Source of the DNA: an uncultured Eubacteriales bacterium
Lineage (GTDB): Bacteria; Bacillota; Clostridia; Oscillospirales; CAG-272
Direction of reading: 5' to 3'
DNA: 31,106 nucleotides
Assembly (NCBI GenBank): GCA_910586545.1
Contig: CAJUIQ010000004.1
Coordinates: forward strand, 1-31,106
Shown here: one piece after another, positions 17,243 through 24,992 of the stretch
How the letters are laid out: the number at the start of each line of letters is the position of its first letter
Position numbering within the stretch: position 1 is the first letter of the stretch
Translations under genes and position numbers: made by a program
The notes under the pieces: model-generated
Database searches by the model: none
Seen by the model: only the letters and a program-made list of their open reading frames with translations
What the model was told of the DNA's origin: nothing

Positions 17243-17401
17243 TTACCGATACATACCACTGACCAAATGGAAAAGTTCTTCCCTGGACCGAGCGGCGCGC
17301 GCCCTGCAAATGATTGCATCCTGCTGCTGGGCCGTCATTTTGGCAAATGCATCTCTTGCCGCCGAATCGGCGGCAAGAGATGCGGCAAGAGATACAGGCA
17401 T
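17243..17401 (-). CDS. Small hypothetical protein (52 residues)
   Basis: ATG at 17401 is preceded by TTTTTTGGAGG at 11 bases. The product begins MPVSLAASLAADSAARD and continues with AFAKMTAQQQDAIICRARA and SREELFHLVSGM. It is alanine-rich, soluble and probably helical, and resembles the short clostridial proteins in which an LA-xNxxA stretch is followed by a 'KQxxI...SREEM..LV' helix; their function is unknown. An in-frame GTG at 17437 with GAGGTG five bases before it would add 12 residues (starting MSINSFLEEKRY) and is an equally possible start. Much of its 5' half is taken up by a perfect palindrome. No terminator is seen at its end; it may be co-transcribed with the kinase-like gene 146 bases on. 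Confidence 0.55.
   Translation of the reverse strand: MPVSLAASLAADSAARDAFAKMTAQQQDAIICRARAARSREELFHLVSGMYR
17349..17383. repeat. 35-bp perfect palindrome inside a small gene
   Basis: 17-base arms (17349-17365 and 17367-17383) around a single A. The arms start GCATCTCTTGCC and end GGCAAGAGATGC. A partial third copy of the arm, GCGGCAAGAGAT, follows at 17382-17393, so the block is also a near-direct repeat. No T-run follows on either strand. Confidence 0.85.
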
Positions 17402-17592
17402 GTATCTTTTTTCCTCCAAAAAACTATTTATAGACACGATAACACCTCGTTTTTCATACAGCAAAGTTGCTGCAAAACAGAATAAAACAAATTCATGTTC
17501 TTTCATTACCACCTGAGCGTTTTTTACAGATATTGATTTATATTTATTTTACCCACAGGACAGCCCATATTTCGAGGCAATTTTATGTTTTG

Positions 17593-17634
17593 TAGCTGAC
17601 AGCTATTTACATTTATGTGTTTTTTATATAAAAT
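17593..17634 (+). promoter_or_regulatory. Promoter with adjacent palindrome, upstream of the methionine gamma-lyase-like gene
   Basis: TTTACA (17606-17611), a 17-base spacer and TAAAAT (17629-17634; TATAAA overlaps). The palindrome TAGCTGACAGCTA (17593-17605) abuts the -35 and could be an operator; no regulator is assigned. Confidence 0.5.
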
Positions 17635-17672
17635 ATAGAAATAGCAATACTAAAAAATAAACGGAGTTTGCC

Positions 17673-18932
17673 ATGAATCTGACCAAAGAAACGAGAGCGC
17701 TGGCCGCGGAGGCCGAAGAAGCGCTTTCTGACATTTTTCAAAAAATCGATGAAACAGCACGTCTGCGTACAGAACAGCTTTTAGATATATATCGAGAGGA
17801 GCGGGTATCTGAGGCGTTGTTTGCCCCCTCTACAGGATACGGATACGGAGACAGAGGCAGAGATACTATTGACCGAATTGCGGCAAGGGTACTTGGCGCG
17901 CCTGCGGGATTTATGCGCCCATCTATCCTCAGTGGTACCCATGCCCTTACAATCGGCCTGTTTGGCCTGTTGCGGCCAGGGGACATTATGCTGTCAATTA
18001 CCGGCGCGCCGTATGACACCTTGCACGGCGTTATTGGCATCAGCGGCCAAGCGGGATCCGGCAGCCTTGCGGATTTTGGAATCCAGTACGTGCAGCTAGA
18101 ACTAGGCGCCGATGGCGGTATTGATCTGCCCGCAGTTGGCGCTGCGCTGGAGCAGTATAAGGATAAAATTCGTGTAGTATTCATGCAGCGGTCTAAGGGA
18201 TATCAAAACCGAAAGACGCTTACTGTAGAGGAGATCGGAGAGACGGCGGCATTTGTCAAAAATCATGCTTCCTGGAATCCCTATGTGGTGCTGGATAACT
18301 GCTATGGCGAATTTACAGAGGAGACGGAGCCCTGCGCCCATGGAGTAGACCTTATGATTGGCTCCTTGATCAAAAACCCGGGCGGAGGTCTGGCGGACTG
18401 CGGCGGGTATTTGGTAGGAAGCGAGAAGGCGGTGGAACTGGCTTCATATCGTCTGACCTGCCCGGGAGTAGGTTTGGAAGTTGGCGCGTCTCTCGGACAA
18501 AACCGTAATTTGCTCCGGGGACTGTTTTATGCTCCCCATACTACTGCCCAGGCCTTGCGAACAGCGCACCTGGCGGCATACATATTTCAGAAGTTAGGGT
18601 ATGCTGTAAATCCTGGTCCCTTTGAACTGCGCAGTGATATTATCCAAACTGTGCGGTTGGAACGTGGCGAAGCGCTGGTGGAATTTTGCAGGGGGATTCA
18701 ATCTGCATCGCCTGTAGATGCGTATGTTTCTCCGGAACCATGGGATATGCCTGGTTACGACGATCCTGTAGTTATGGCGGCCGGCGCCTTTGTAGGCGGG
18801 TCTTCCATTGAACTGTCTGCGGATGGTCCCATGCGCCCACCTTATCTGGCGTTTCTGCAAGGGGGACTTACCTATGAAAGCGCTCGCCTGGGAATTATGG
18901 CGGCCGCCCAGCGCTGCGGCGCAAAAAAATAA
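17673..18932 (+). CDS. Methionine gamma-lyase family / 'aluminium resistance' PLP-dependent protein
   Basis: This 419-residue fold-type I PLP enzyme belongs to the family once called aluminium resistance protein and now Met_gamma_lyase (YnbB in Bacillus). The likely PLP lysine is Lys234 in MIGSLIKNPGGGL, and Asp208 in VVLDNCYGEF would contact the pyridine nitrogen. STGYGYGDRGRD at 53-64 and SGTHAL at 87-92 are family hallmarks. The family is thought to act on sulfur amino acids by elimination, but physiological substrates are poorly known. ACGGAG lies before the ATG. The stop TAA lies inside the terminator hairpin of the convergent tadA gene. Confidence 0.92.
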   Translation: MNLTKETRALAAEAEEALSDIFQKIDETARLRTEQLLDIYREERVSEALFAPSTGYGYGDRGRDTIDRIAARVLGAPAGFMRPSILSGTHALTIGLFGLLRPGDIMLSITGAPYDTLHGVIGISGQAGSGSLADFGIQYVQLELGADGGIDLPAVGAALEQYKDKIRVVFMQRSKGYQNRKTLTVEEIGETAAFVKNHASWNPYVVLDNCYGEFTEETEPCAHGVDLMIGSLIKNPGGGLADCGGYLVGSEKAVELASYRLTCPGVGLEVGASLGQNRNLLRGLFYAPHTTAQALRTAHLAAYIFQKLGYAVNPGPFELRSDIIQTVRLERGEALVEFCRGIQSASPVDAYVSPEPWDMPGYDDPVVMAAGAFVGGSSIELSADGPMRPPYLAFLQGGLTYESARLGIMAAAQRCGAKK

Positions 18933-18957
18933 AGCCCGGAGAGATTTCGGACTTTAT
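18922..18957 (-). terminator. Terminator of tadA
   Basis: On minus, ATAAAGTCCG pairs with CGGGCTTTAT (18957-18929, one G-T) across a 9-base loop, followed by TTTTTTT. On plus the same hairpin has one mismatch and no T-run. Confidence 0.75.
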
Positions 18958-18963
18958 CATACC

Positions 18964-19455
18964 TTACGTTTTCTTCTTCCATCGGGGACCGGCAGCCCGC
19001 CGTTCCCGGAAAAAGGCAGTCAGTATTTCAGCGCACGGTTCCTCCATTACACCAAAGGCAATCTGCGGCTTATGATTTACCGGAAAGGAACAAAGATCTA
19101 TCATACTGCCAAAGGCGCCGCCTTTGGGGTCTCTTGCACCAATGATTACCCAGGGCAGACGCGCGTTGATAATAGCTCCCCCGCACATCGGACACGGCTC
19201 CAGCGTAACAAACAGTTCGCATTCGGTCAGATGCCACCCGCCCAGCGCCTTGCAGGCGCTACGGATTGCGGACAGTTCCGCGTGGGCCGTAGCGTCTTGC
19301 TCCCGCTCCCGGCCGTTGCCGCAGCGAGAAAGGATTTTATTCTCCCGCACAATCACTGCGCCTACAGGAACTTCTCCCGCACGAGCGCACGCGACGGCCT
19401 CTTCCAAGGCGATGGCCATATAATATTGATCCCGCTCTCTGTCCCTTTTTATCAT
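18964..19455 (-). CDS. tadA: tRNA-specific adenosine deaminase
   Basis: This 163-residue zinc deaminase converts the wobble adenosine-34 of tRNA-Arg(ACG) to inosine. The deaminase signature is complete: His58-Ala-Glu60 (zinc ligand and proton shuttle) and PCPMC with Cys88 and Cys91. DPKGGAFGSMIDL is a TadA-specific stretch that distinguishes it from cytidine and guanine deaminases. ATG at 19455 is chosen because AGGAG lies six bases before it; an in-frame extension to 19506 has no site and would overlap the -35. Divergent from the phosphatase gene. Confidence 0.95.
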   Translation of the reverse strand: MIKRDRERDQYYMAIALEEAVACARAGEVPVGAVIVRENKILSRCGNGREREQDATAHAELSAIRSACKALGGWHLTECELFVTLEPCPMCGGAIINARLPWVIIGARDPKGGAFGSMIDLCSFPVNHKPQIAFGVMEEPCAEILTAFFRERRAAGPRWKKKT

Positions 19456-19477
19456 ATCTGCTCCTGATTTTTTTCTT

Positions 19478-19506
19478 AGTATACAACACGGGAATTTTCC
19501 TGTCAA
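19478..19506 (-). promoter_or_regulatory. Promoter of tadA
   Basis: On minus, TTGACA (19506-19501), a 17-base spacer and TATACT (19483-19478). No matching plus-strand promoter is apparent in the 77-base gap for the divergent phosphatase gene. Confidence 0.85.
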
Positions 19507-19532
19507 GTTCCCCTGCGGAAAGGTAAAATCTT

Positions 19533-20180
19533 ATGAAATATGATGCGGTTATTTTTGATTTAGACGGAACGCTCCTCAACACGTTAGAGGATTTGGCGGT
19601 TAGTGTAAACTATGCGCTGGCGGACGCCGGACTGCCTAGACGTACCATTGAAGAAGTACGTCAATTTATCGGAGACGGTGTGCGCATGCTGATCACCCGG
19701 GCCGCGGCTCCCGTAGAAGGTGCCGAAGACATTCAGTCTATACATCAGTGCTTTATCCGGCATTACAAAGAGAACTGTGAAAATAAAACCAAGCCTTATG
19801 AGGGTGTTTCAACCCTGCTGGATACACTGCGTCTCCATGGGATCCCTACTGCAATCGTCTCTAATAAAGCAGATTTTGCTGTCAAAAAATTGGCGGAACA
19901 ATACTTTCCTGATAAGATTACCCTTGCGGTGGGAGACAGAGAAGGCGTTCCCCGCAAGCCCGCGCCGGATTCTCTGTTGGAAGTGATCCGGCTGCTTGGC
20001 TGTAGCCGGCCTTTGTATGTGGGCGATTCGGATGTGGATGTAATGACCGCCAAAAATGCTGGTGTAGAGGGCGTTTTTGTTACCTGGGGATTTCGCAGCA
20101 GGGAAGAATTGATTCGGGCCGGCGCCGTCAGCCTAACGGACAGTGCCTCTCAATTAGCCAAAATAATTCTGCAGTCGTAA
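19533..20180 (+). CDS. HAD-superfamily hydrolase, phosphoglycolate phosphatase-like
   Basis: This 215-residue phosphatase has HAD motif I FDLDGTLLNT (nucleophile Asp9, acid Asp11), motif II Ser in AIVSNKADF, motif III lysine in PRKPAPDS and motif IV GDSDVDVMTAKNAG (about 164-177). The alpha-helical cap after motif I (LEDLAVSVNYALADAGLP, IGDGVRMLI) is the Gph/PGMB class. Phosphoglycolate phosphatase is the usual label, but substrate range in this family is wide, so the gene symbol is withheld. GGAAAGG precedes the ATG. The next gene starts 18 bases after its stop. Confidence 0.9.
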   Translation: MKYDAVIFDLDGTLLNTLEDLAVSVNYALADAGLPRRTIEEVRQFIGDGVRMLITRAAAPVEGAEDIQSIHQCFIRHYKENCENKTKPYEGVSTLLDTLRLHGIPTAIVSNKADFAVKKLAEQYFPDKITLAVGDREGVPRKPAPDSLLEVIRLLGCSRPLYVGDSDVDVMTAKNAGVEGVFVTWGFRSREELIRAGAVSLTDSASQLAKIILQS

Positions 20181-20198
20181 AATCAGAAAGGATACATT

Positions 20199-20837
20199 GT
20201 GCATATCCCAAAATTTACTACAGATAAAGCAGATGTGCTTTCGTTTGCCGCCGCTTTCACTGCGCGCGCCTATAACGGATATAATCAGGAGCAGTGGCTA
20301 TATGTTCCGGATTTTTATACGGAATATCGGTATATCCTTGGCACCATCGGAAAAAATCCGCTGATCGCCATTGGCGTCAACCCCTCGACGGCGGAACCGA
20401 ATCATTTGGATAATACCCTGAAAAGTGTAGAGCGCATCGCCCTTGCCAATGGATACGACAGCTTTATGATGTTGAATGTATATGCCCAGCGGGCTACCGC
20501 GCCGGAGGATATGGAGCAGACCTGCAACGAATATCTGCACGGGGAGAATCTGCGCGCGTTGGAGTATGTGCTGGGGCTGTGTGCAAATTCTCCTTCTATT
20601 TGGGCGGCTTGGGGAACCATCATCGAGATGCGTACCTATCTTCCAAAATGTGTTATGGATATGATTCTCCTGGGAGAGAAATATGGTGCTCGCTGGTTTA
20701 CTGCAGGCGCTCGCTCTAAAAAAGGGGGACATCCCCATCATCCGCTGTATTTGAAAAAGGATGCGCCGTTAGATCCGTTTGATGCTCGCTCTTACTGTGA
20801 AACTCTTATACATAAACATTGTATCTCGATCAAATAG
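20199..20837 (+). CDS. DUF1643 domain-containing protein
   Basis: This 212-residue protein of unknown function starts at GTG with AGAAAGGA seven bases before it. DUF1643 hallmarks are present: IAIGVNPSTAEPNHLDNTLKS, then a GYDSFMMLNVYAQRAT block, IWAAWG, and a C-terminal GHPHHPLYL-like segment (GGHPHHPLYLKKDAPL). The domain is sometimes found near phage or nucleic-acid genes but its activity is not established. It has no signal peptide or membrane segment. It probably shares a transcript with the phosphatase. Confidence 0.85.
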   Translation: MHIPKFTTDKADVLSFAAAFTARAYNGYNQEQWLYVPDFYTEYRYILGTIGKNPLIAIGVNPSTAEPNHLDNTLKSVERIALANGYDSFMMLNVYAQRATAPEDMEQTCNEYLHGENLRALEYVLGLCANSPSIWAAWGTIIEMRTYLPKCVMDMILLGEKYGARWFTAGARSKKGGHPHHPLYLKKDAPLDPFDARSYCETLIHKHCISIK

Positions 20838-20850
20838 AGCACAAAATACG

Positions 20851-20879
20851 TTGACTTTATTCCATGTATTGTATATAAT
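20851..20879 (+). promoter_or_regulatory. Promoter of the secreted GH123-dockerin gene
   Basis: TTGACT (20851-20856), a 17-base spacer and a consensus TATAAT (20874-20879), about 34 bases before the start codon. The promoter is intact although the gene behind it is frameshifted. Confidence 0.85.
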
Positions 20880-20912
20880 TTATACAAATATATGGAAAGG
20901 GTCCCTTTGAAA

Positions 20913-23008
20913 ATGAAAAAAACGACTTCGTGTCTCCTTGCAGTCATAATGATCTCTTCCATGATCTTGTGCACCGTTCCAGGCGGAGCTGCATCCGATG
21001 ATCCTACTGCTTCGTATATTCCCCAAGAAGCGGCGAATGAGGACAGCGGTATCTCATTGTGGTTTGACTACAGCAGCAAAAAAATCAGCAGTGCTGATAC
21101 GCAAAGCAGTGATATGGATACTTTTGCGGCCTATATGGCAAAAATGAAATAGAAAACATTCAGTTTGTTCTGTACGCCCAGGAGGGCCGCACGGATTTGG
21201 ATGCACAGCTCCAACCATTTACCAACGAGAGTGGAGCTACCATTGACAGCGAATTGTTTATCCAGTACTATCATGACTGTGGTGTAAACGGAATGGTACC
21301 GGATGCTATTCCGCCGCTTTCGGCATATGGCTCTTTTGATTTGCCTGCCGGCAGATCCCAGGCCTTTCTTATTAAGTTGAAAACGACTGCGGACACCCCG
21401 GCAGGATGGTACTCCGCCGCGCTTACAGTCCGAAATAGTCAAGGCCAGGAAGTAAAAAAGGCAACGGTTTTTGCGTATGTATGGGATTTTGCCCTATCGG
21501 AAGAAACCGCCTGCGCCACAAGTATGAATCTGGATAAAAGTTATCTTCTGCGCGCCCATAAGGGGACGGCACTTTCCGAAACGGAACTGTATAAAGTATA
21601 TTATGATTACATGCTGGAAAATCGCGTGTGCGCGTACAATCTGCCCTATGAGCTGTATGACACGGAGGCGCTGGAGTATATGGACAATCCTCGGGTGACC
21701 TCGTATCAGTATGCAATGGATAACACTGCAATCATGCAGATGCTTTTTATAGATGCTTTTAATGATCCGGATATGGGTGCTACTCGTTTTGACAAAGCGT
21801 ATTATTTCAGCAATGTTGTGGACGCGGCGAAGCCTGCCGATTTAGAAGCGCTGCGGGAACACTATGACAAGATAGAAAACCAGGTTGCTTCTTATACCCC
21901 TGACTATGCCAAAGTTCCATTCTGGTTTATTTCTACATACATCAATGATATCGATTATCCTACTTCTTCTGGAGAGACCATTGACCAAATTCAATATTAC
22001 AGTGACTTTGTTAATTTGTGGTGTTCTAAAACCTTTGCTTTTACCCGTAAAGAAGAGCTGTCTGTTCCCGGAGCGAAAGTGCTGCAGCCAGAGAAATGGG
22101 ACAGTATATATGGAACCTTCCAAGAAAGAATGGCTGCAAAGCAGCAAGCGGGACAAAAGGTTTGGTGGTTCATTTCCTGGGATGTAGAGGCGCCGTACAT
22201 TAACTACTATATGCAGACAGACGGCACTGCACAGCGTATTCTCTTTTGGCAGCAGTTTGACAATAATGTAGAAGGATTCCTTTATAATTTTGCAAACTTC
22301 TGGATTGCGGATGTGGAGAATCCTTATGAAAATACTGTATCGAACGCCGCATATCCCAACGCTTATGGGGAATCTGTTCTATTATATCCTGGTACAAAAT
22401 ATGGTATAGATGGTCCGGTCGGCAGCCTCCGAATGGAAGCTATGCGGGACGGTATTGAAGACTACCAAATGCTCACTATGCTACAGAATTACAGAGATTC
22501 TGCAGCCGTAGACGCTCTGATTGATCAGCTTACCACTGGAATGGTACAATATTCTACAAATGCGGAAAAATATTATTCCGTTCGTAAAGCCTTGGGAGAA
22601 GCGGTTGAAACCGCTGCCAGAATGGACAATTGTGTCCATGAATTGGCCTGTACCACCATTTTGCCAACCTGTACAACTGTCGGCAACAATACCTATATTT
22701 GCGACTTGTGTGGCTACACTTGTATAGAAGAGCTGCCCAAACTGGAGCATATTTATAAAGATGGTATATGTACCGAATGCGGTGCGCCGGATCCTAGCGT
22801 GACGCCTGACTATAGAAAGGGAGACATTGATGGAGATGGAGAACTTACAATCCGAGATATAGGACTCTTGCGTCTATCCTTGGCAGACAAATATCCGCAA
22901 GACGCGCAAATGCGTCTTGCCGGAGATATCGACGGAGACGGAGAGATTACGATCCGAGACGTAGGTATGCTGCGCCTATATTTGGCGGACAAAATTACTT
23001 TGGATTGA
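20913..23008 (+). pseudogene. Secreted DUF4091/GH123-type glycoside hydrolase with type I dockerin, split by a frameshift
   Basis: Frame one (20913-21152) gives a signal peptide (MKKTTSCLLAVIMISSMILC, then a short AA-rich cleavage region) and ends at TAG. The other frame is open to 23008 and continues the protein smoothly (NEIENIQFVLYAQEGRTD). Adding one A to the five-A run at 21140-21144 joins them into about 698 residues. The main domain is DUF4091/GH123 (family known for beta-N-acetylgalactosaminidase), seen in WWFISWDVEAPYINYY, ILFWQQFDNNVEGFLYN and LRMEAMRDGIEDYQML. A cysteine-rich linker (CDLCGYTC, CTECG) precedes two dockerin repeats (GDIDGDGELTIRD, GDIDGDGEITIRD). The start could also be TTG at 20907. 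The frameshift may be a mutation, a variable tract or a sequencing error. Confidence 0.85.
22819..23002 (+). repeat. Two dockerin EF-hand-like repeats
   Basis: Two copies of about 60 bases (from about 22819 and about 22921) encode DIDGDGxxTIRDxxxLRLxLADK. Each has the Asp-x-Asp-x-Asp calcium loop of type I dockerins, which bind cohesin domains. The copies differ at many third-codon positions, so this is an old duplication. Confidence 0.8.
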
Positions 23009-23013
23009 TACCT

Positions 23014-23048
23014 AAAGAAGTACCGTGCATTGCACGGTGCTTCTTTTT
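23014..23048 (+). terminator. Terminator of the GH123-dockerin gene
   Basis: AAAGAAG-T-ACCGTGC pairs with GCACGGT-G-CTTCTTT across a 3-base loop, followed by T. Confidence 0.8.
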
Positions 23049-23068
23049 ATCATTTTTTGAAAAAACTA

Positions 23069-23097
23069 TTGCATTTTTCAGAAACTTATGCTATACT
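23069..23097 (+). promoter_or_regulatory. Promoter of tRNA-Glu
   Basis: TTGCAT (23069-23074), a 17-base spacer and TATACT (23092-23097), ending 17 bases before the mature tRNA 5' end. Confidence 0.75.
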
Positions 23098-23114
23098 TTT
23101 TCATGCTGGTATGC

Positions 23115-23189
23115 GGCCCGTTGGTCAAGCGGCTAAGACACCGCCCTCTCACGGCGGAAACGGGGGTTCGATTCCCCCACGGGTCACCA
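23115..23189 (+). tRNA. tRNA-Glu (anticodon CTC)
   Basis: The cloverleaf is complete. Acceptor arm GGCCCGT pairs with ACGGGTC; the D loop has GGTCAAGCGG; the anticodon stem CCGCC/GGCGG holds loop CTCTCAC, giving anticodon CTC (reads GAG). The T arm is GGGGG-TTCGATT-CCCCC. The CCA end is encoded (23187-23189). It is a single-gene transcript with its own promoter and terminator. Confidence 0.97.
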
Positions 23190-23220
23190 AATCCCGAAAG
23201 CTTTTGCTTTCGGGATTTTT
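23190..23220 (+). terminator. Terminator of tRNA-Glu
   Basis: AATCCCGAAAGC pairs with GCTTTCGGGATT over a TTTT loop, followed by TTTATTAT. It begins immediately after the CCA end. Confidence 0.9.
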
Positions 23221-23264
23221 ATTATACGACAGTTAAACTGTCATCTCTTTTCCTGGGGGATTTC

Positions 23265-23293
23265 TTGACAAACATAGGGAAATATGATAGCAT
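23265..23293 (+). promoter_or_regulatory. Promoter of the FxLYD-like lipoprotein gene
   Basis: TTGACA (23265-23270), a 17-base spacer and TAGCAT (23288-23293) with an extended TG one base before it. A 15-base palindrome GACAGTTAAACTGTC lies at 23228-23242, 22 bases upstream. Confidence 0.5.
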
Positions 23294-23334
23294 TCTGTAA
23301 GGAATATTTTGTAAAGCACGAAAGGAGAAGACCC

Positions 23335-24144
23335 ATGAAAAAAATCCGGAACACTACAGCATGGATCTTACTGATTGTTCTAATTATAGGCTTGTTTGCA
23401 GGCTGCTCTAAGGAAGGAAATCCTGACGCGGAATCCGGTGAACCGGAAACTACCACGGCTGCGCAAACAACTGCTGTGGAAGAGACAACAAAGGTCGAAC
23501 CTGGACAAACGCGCCCCATAACAGATCCTGACGCTCCGCTGGAATATGAGATCAGCTATACGAACGTATATTTATATGAGGTGGGCAGCGGGTCCGTATG
23601 GATACAGGCAATTGCCGAAATTACGAATACCGGAGAGGCGGCCCTGAGCTTGGACACTGCGACCTTCCATGTTAAAAATGATGCGGGAGAGACGATTGCC
23701 AGTAAAGGGAATATTCACTCTTATCCCACCGTATTAACCGCAGGAGAAAAAGGATATTTTTACATTGAAACACCTATTGAGGGTACGGACGTAAATGCTC
23801 AAATGACGCTAGATCCTCAAGTGGAGATTTCTAAGACAAGTCTGATCAGGCATACTTTCGAGGCATCCGACACAAAACTTTCTACGAACGCGCTGGGGGA
23901 TTTAACCGTTACCGGAAAAATTGAAAATACTACGGATAAATCATTTAAGACTGTTTATATTGCCGCGATTTTATACGATAAGAATAATCTTCCGATTGGG
24001 GTGATTCCTTCAAGTTTATCTTACTCTCTTCTTGCAGGAGAGACGGCTGAACTGGAATGTTCTGCTTTCGCCCTGCCGGATACAATTGATAAAGAGGCTG
24101 TTGCAAGCTTTACTATATGGGCCTATGCAATCACAGCTACATAA
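23335..24144 (+). CDS. Lipoprotein with two Ig-like (FxLYD-type) domains
   Basis: This 269-residue protein has a lipoprotein signal: hydrophobic ILLIVLIIGLFAGC with Cys24 as the lipidated residue. A Thr/Glu-rich linker (about 35-65) follows, then two beta-sandwich-like domains. The first contains SGSVWIQAIAEITNTGEAAL; the second contains GDLTVTGKIENTTDKSFKTV and then YIAAILYDKNNLPIG, close to the FxLYD pattern found in Gram-positive surface proteins. Function is unknown; it should be anchored on the outer face of the membrane. ATG at 23335 is chosen because AAAGGAG lies eight bases before it. Confidence 0.8.
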   Translation: MKKIRNTTAWILLIVLIIGLFAGCSKEGNPDAESGEPETTTAAQTTAVEETTKVEPGQTRPITDPDAPLEYEISYTNVYLYEVGSGSVWIQAIAEITNTGEAALSLDTATFHVKNDAGETIASKGNIHSYPTVLTAGEKGYFYIETPIEGTDVNAQMTLDPQVEISKTSLIRHTFEASDTKLSTNALGDLTVTGKIENTTDKSFKTVYIAAILYDKNNLPIGVIPSSLSYSLLAGETAELECSAFALPDTIDKEAVASFTIWAYAITAT

Positions 24145-24196
24145 AATATGAGATAGAACACATGTAAACGGACTTTCTTTTTTAGCGAAATCCGTG

Positions 24197-24236
24197 AAAA
24201 AGCTCCTGTTCGCCATTGGGCAACAGGAGCTTTTTT
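24197..24236. terminator. Bidirectional terminator between convergent lipoprotein genes
   Basis: AAAAAGCTCCTGTT (24197-24210) pairs with AACAGGAGCTTTTT, with T-runs on both strands (T6 on plus, T5 on minus). Confidence 0.88.
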
Positions 24237-24261
24237 GTTTATATCTTATGAGAAACTCTTT

Positions 24262-24870
24262 TTATTTTTCAATTTCTCGATCGTATACAATATAGCTGTA
24301 TATTTCCGTAGTCCCGCCAACAGACGCTGTAATCGTGACATATCCGGTGGACTGAAACTGTACAAGTCCGTTTTCGCTTACTGCAGCAATACCTGCATTG
24401 CTGGACGCGAACGAAGTGGCCGGGATAGATGGCTGCAGCTTATAGGCGGTATTGATTTGATGTATTTGTGGGCCGGATGCCTCGGAGTCCACAATACTTC
24501 CACTGGGGAGTACGGTGATAACAATGGCTGATGCGCGTTCTTCCTTTTCCGATTTTGCCAGAACCATAGCGGTGCCTGCGCTCTTTGCGGTGATATTTCC
24601 TTTGGGGTCTACAGATACTACGGAGGGCTTTGCGGAGCGATATTCCGCATCCGGCCAAAGACGCTTAAAGGAGCAAGTTTCGCCTATCCCTAGGACTTTT
24701 CCATTAATAACGGTAACGGTCTCGTAATCTTCGTCCGAAATGCTTGTTTTTACTATGCTATCCTGAGATGCGTTGTCTCCATCCATATCTGCGTCGGATT
24801 TTGCTTTTCTGCATCCGGCTGCCGTCAGAAGAACGACAAAAACAAGCAGCAGCGCAAATAATTTTTTCAT
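24262..24870 (-). CDS. Lipoprotein with bacterial Ig-like (Big_2-type) domain(s)
   Basis: This 202-residue protein has a lipoprotein signal (MKKLFALLLVFVVLLTAAGC, Cys20). After an acidic linker comes a Big_2-like domain with the typical logic LGIGET...YRSAKPSVVSVDPKGNITAK, then SAGTAMVLA and TVLPSG, and a second, less complete repeat (PATSFASSNAGIAAVSENG, STGYVTITA). It is surface-anchored, with function unknown, perhaps adhesion or structural. ATG at 24870 is chosen because GGAG lies six bases before it; the longer frame to 24936 covers the hairpins downstream of ligA. The 122-base gap to ligA holds two GC-rich hairpins but no T-run, so co-transcription with ligA is possible. Confidence 0.75.
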   Translation of the reverse strand: MKKLFALLLVFVVLLTAAGCRKAKSDADMDGDNASQDSIVKTSISDEDYETVTVINGKVLGIGETCSFKRLWPDAEYRSAKPSVVSVDPKGNITAKSAGTAMVLAKSEKEERASAIVITVLPSGSIVDSEASGPQIHQINTAYKLQPSIPATSFASSNAGIAAVSENGLVQFQSTGYVTITASVGGTTEIYSYIVYDREIEK

Positions 24871-24883
24871 AATAATCTCCATT

Positions 24884-24943
24884 CCGCCGCCCTGCGGCGG
24901 CACAAATTGTTCATGAAAATCAGCTGTGCCGACCACGTCGGCA
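24884..24943 (-). repeat. Two GC-rich hairpins between ligA and the Big_2 lipoprotein gene
   Basis: CCGCCGC/GCGGCGG with a 3-base loop (24884-24900) and TGCCGAC/GTCGGCA with a 3-base loop (24927-24943). Neither has a T-run, so they may stabilise or process the ligA mRNA rather than terminate it. Confidence 0.5.
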
Positions 24944-24992
24944 GAAATGGGGTGGATTCCATTTCCTGTCGATTTTTATGTGTTACATATTT

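Noticed and set aside
21138..21152. Programmed -1 frameshift as the normal way to express the dockerin enzyme
   Set aside because: The site GCAAAAATG is not a standard X-XXY-YYZ slippery heptamer, has only five A, and no stimulatory stem-loop or internal ribosome site is evident; a plain indel is simpler.
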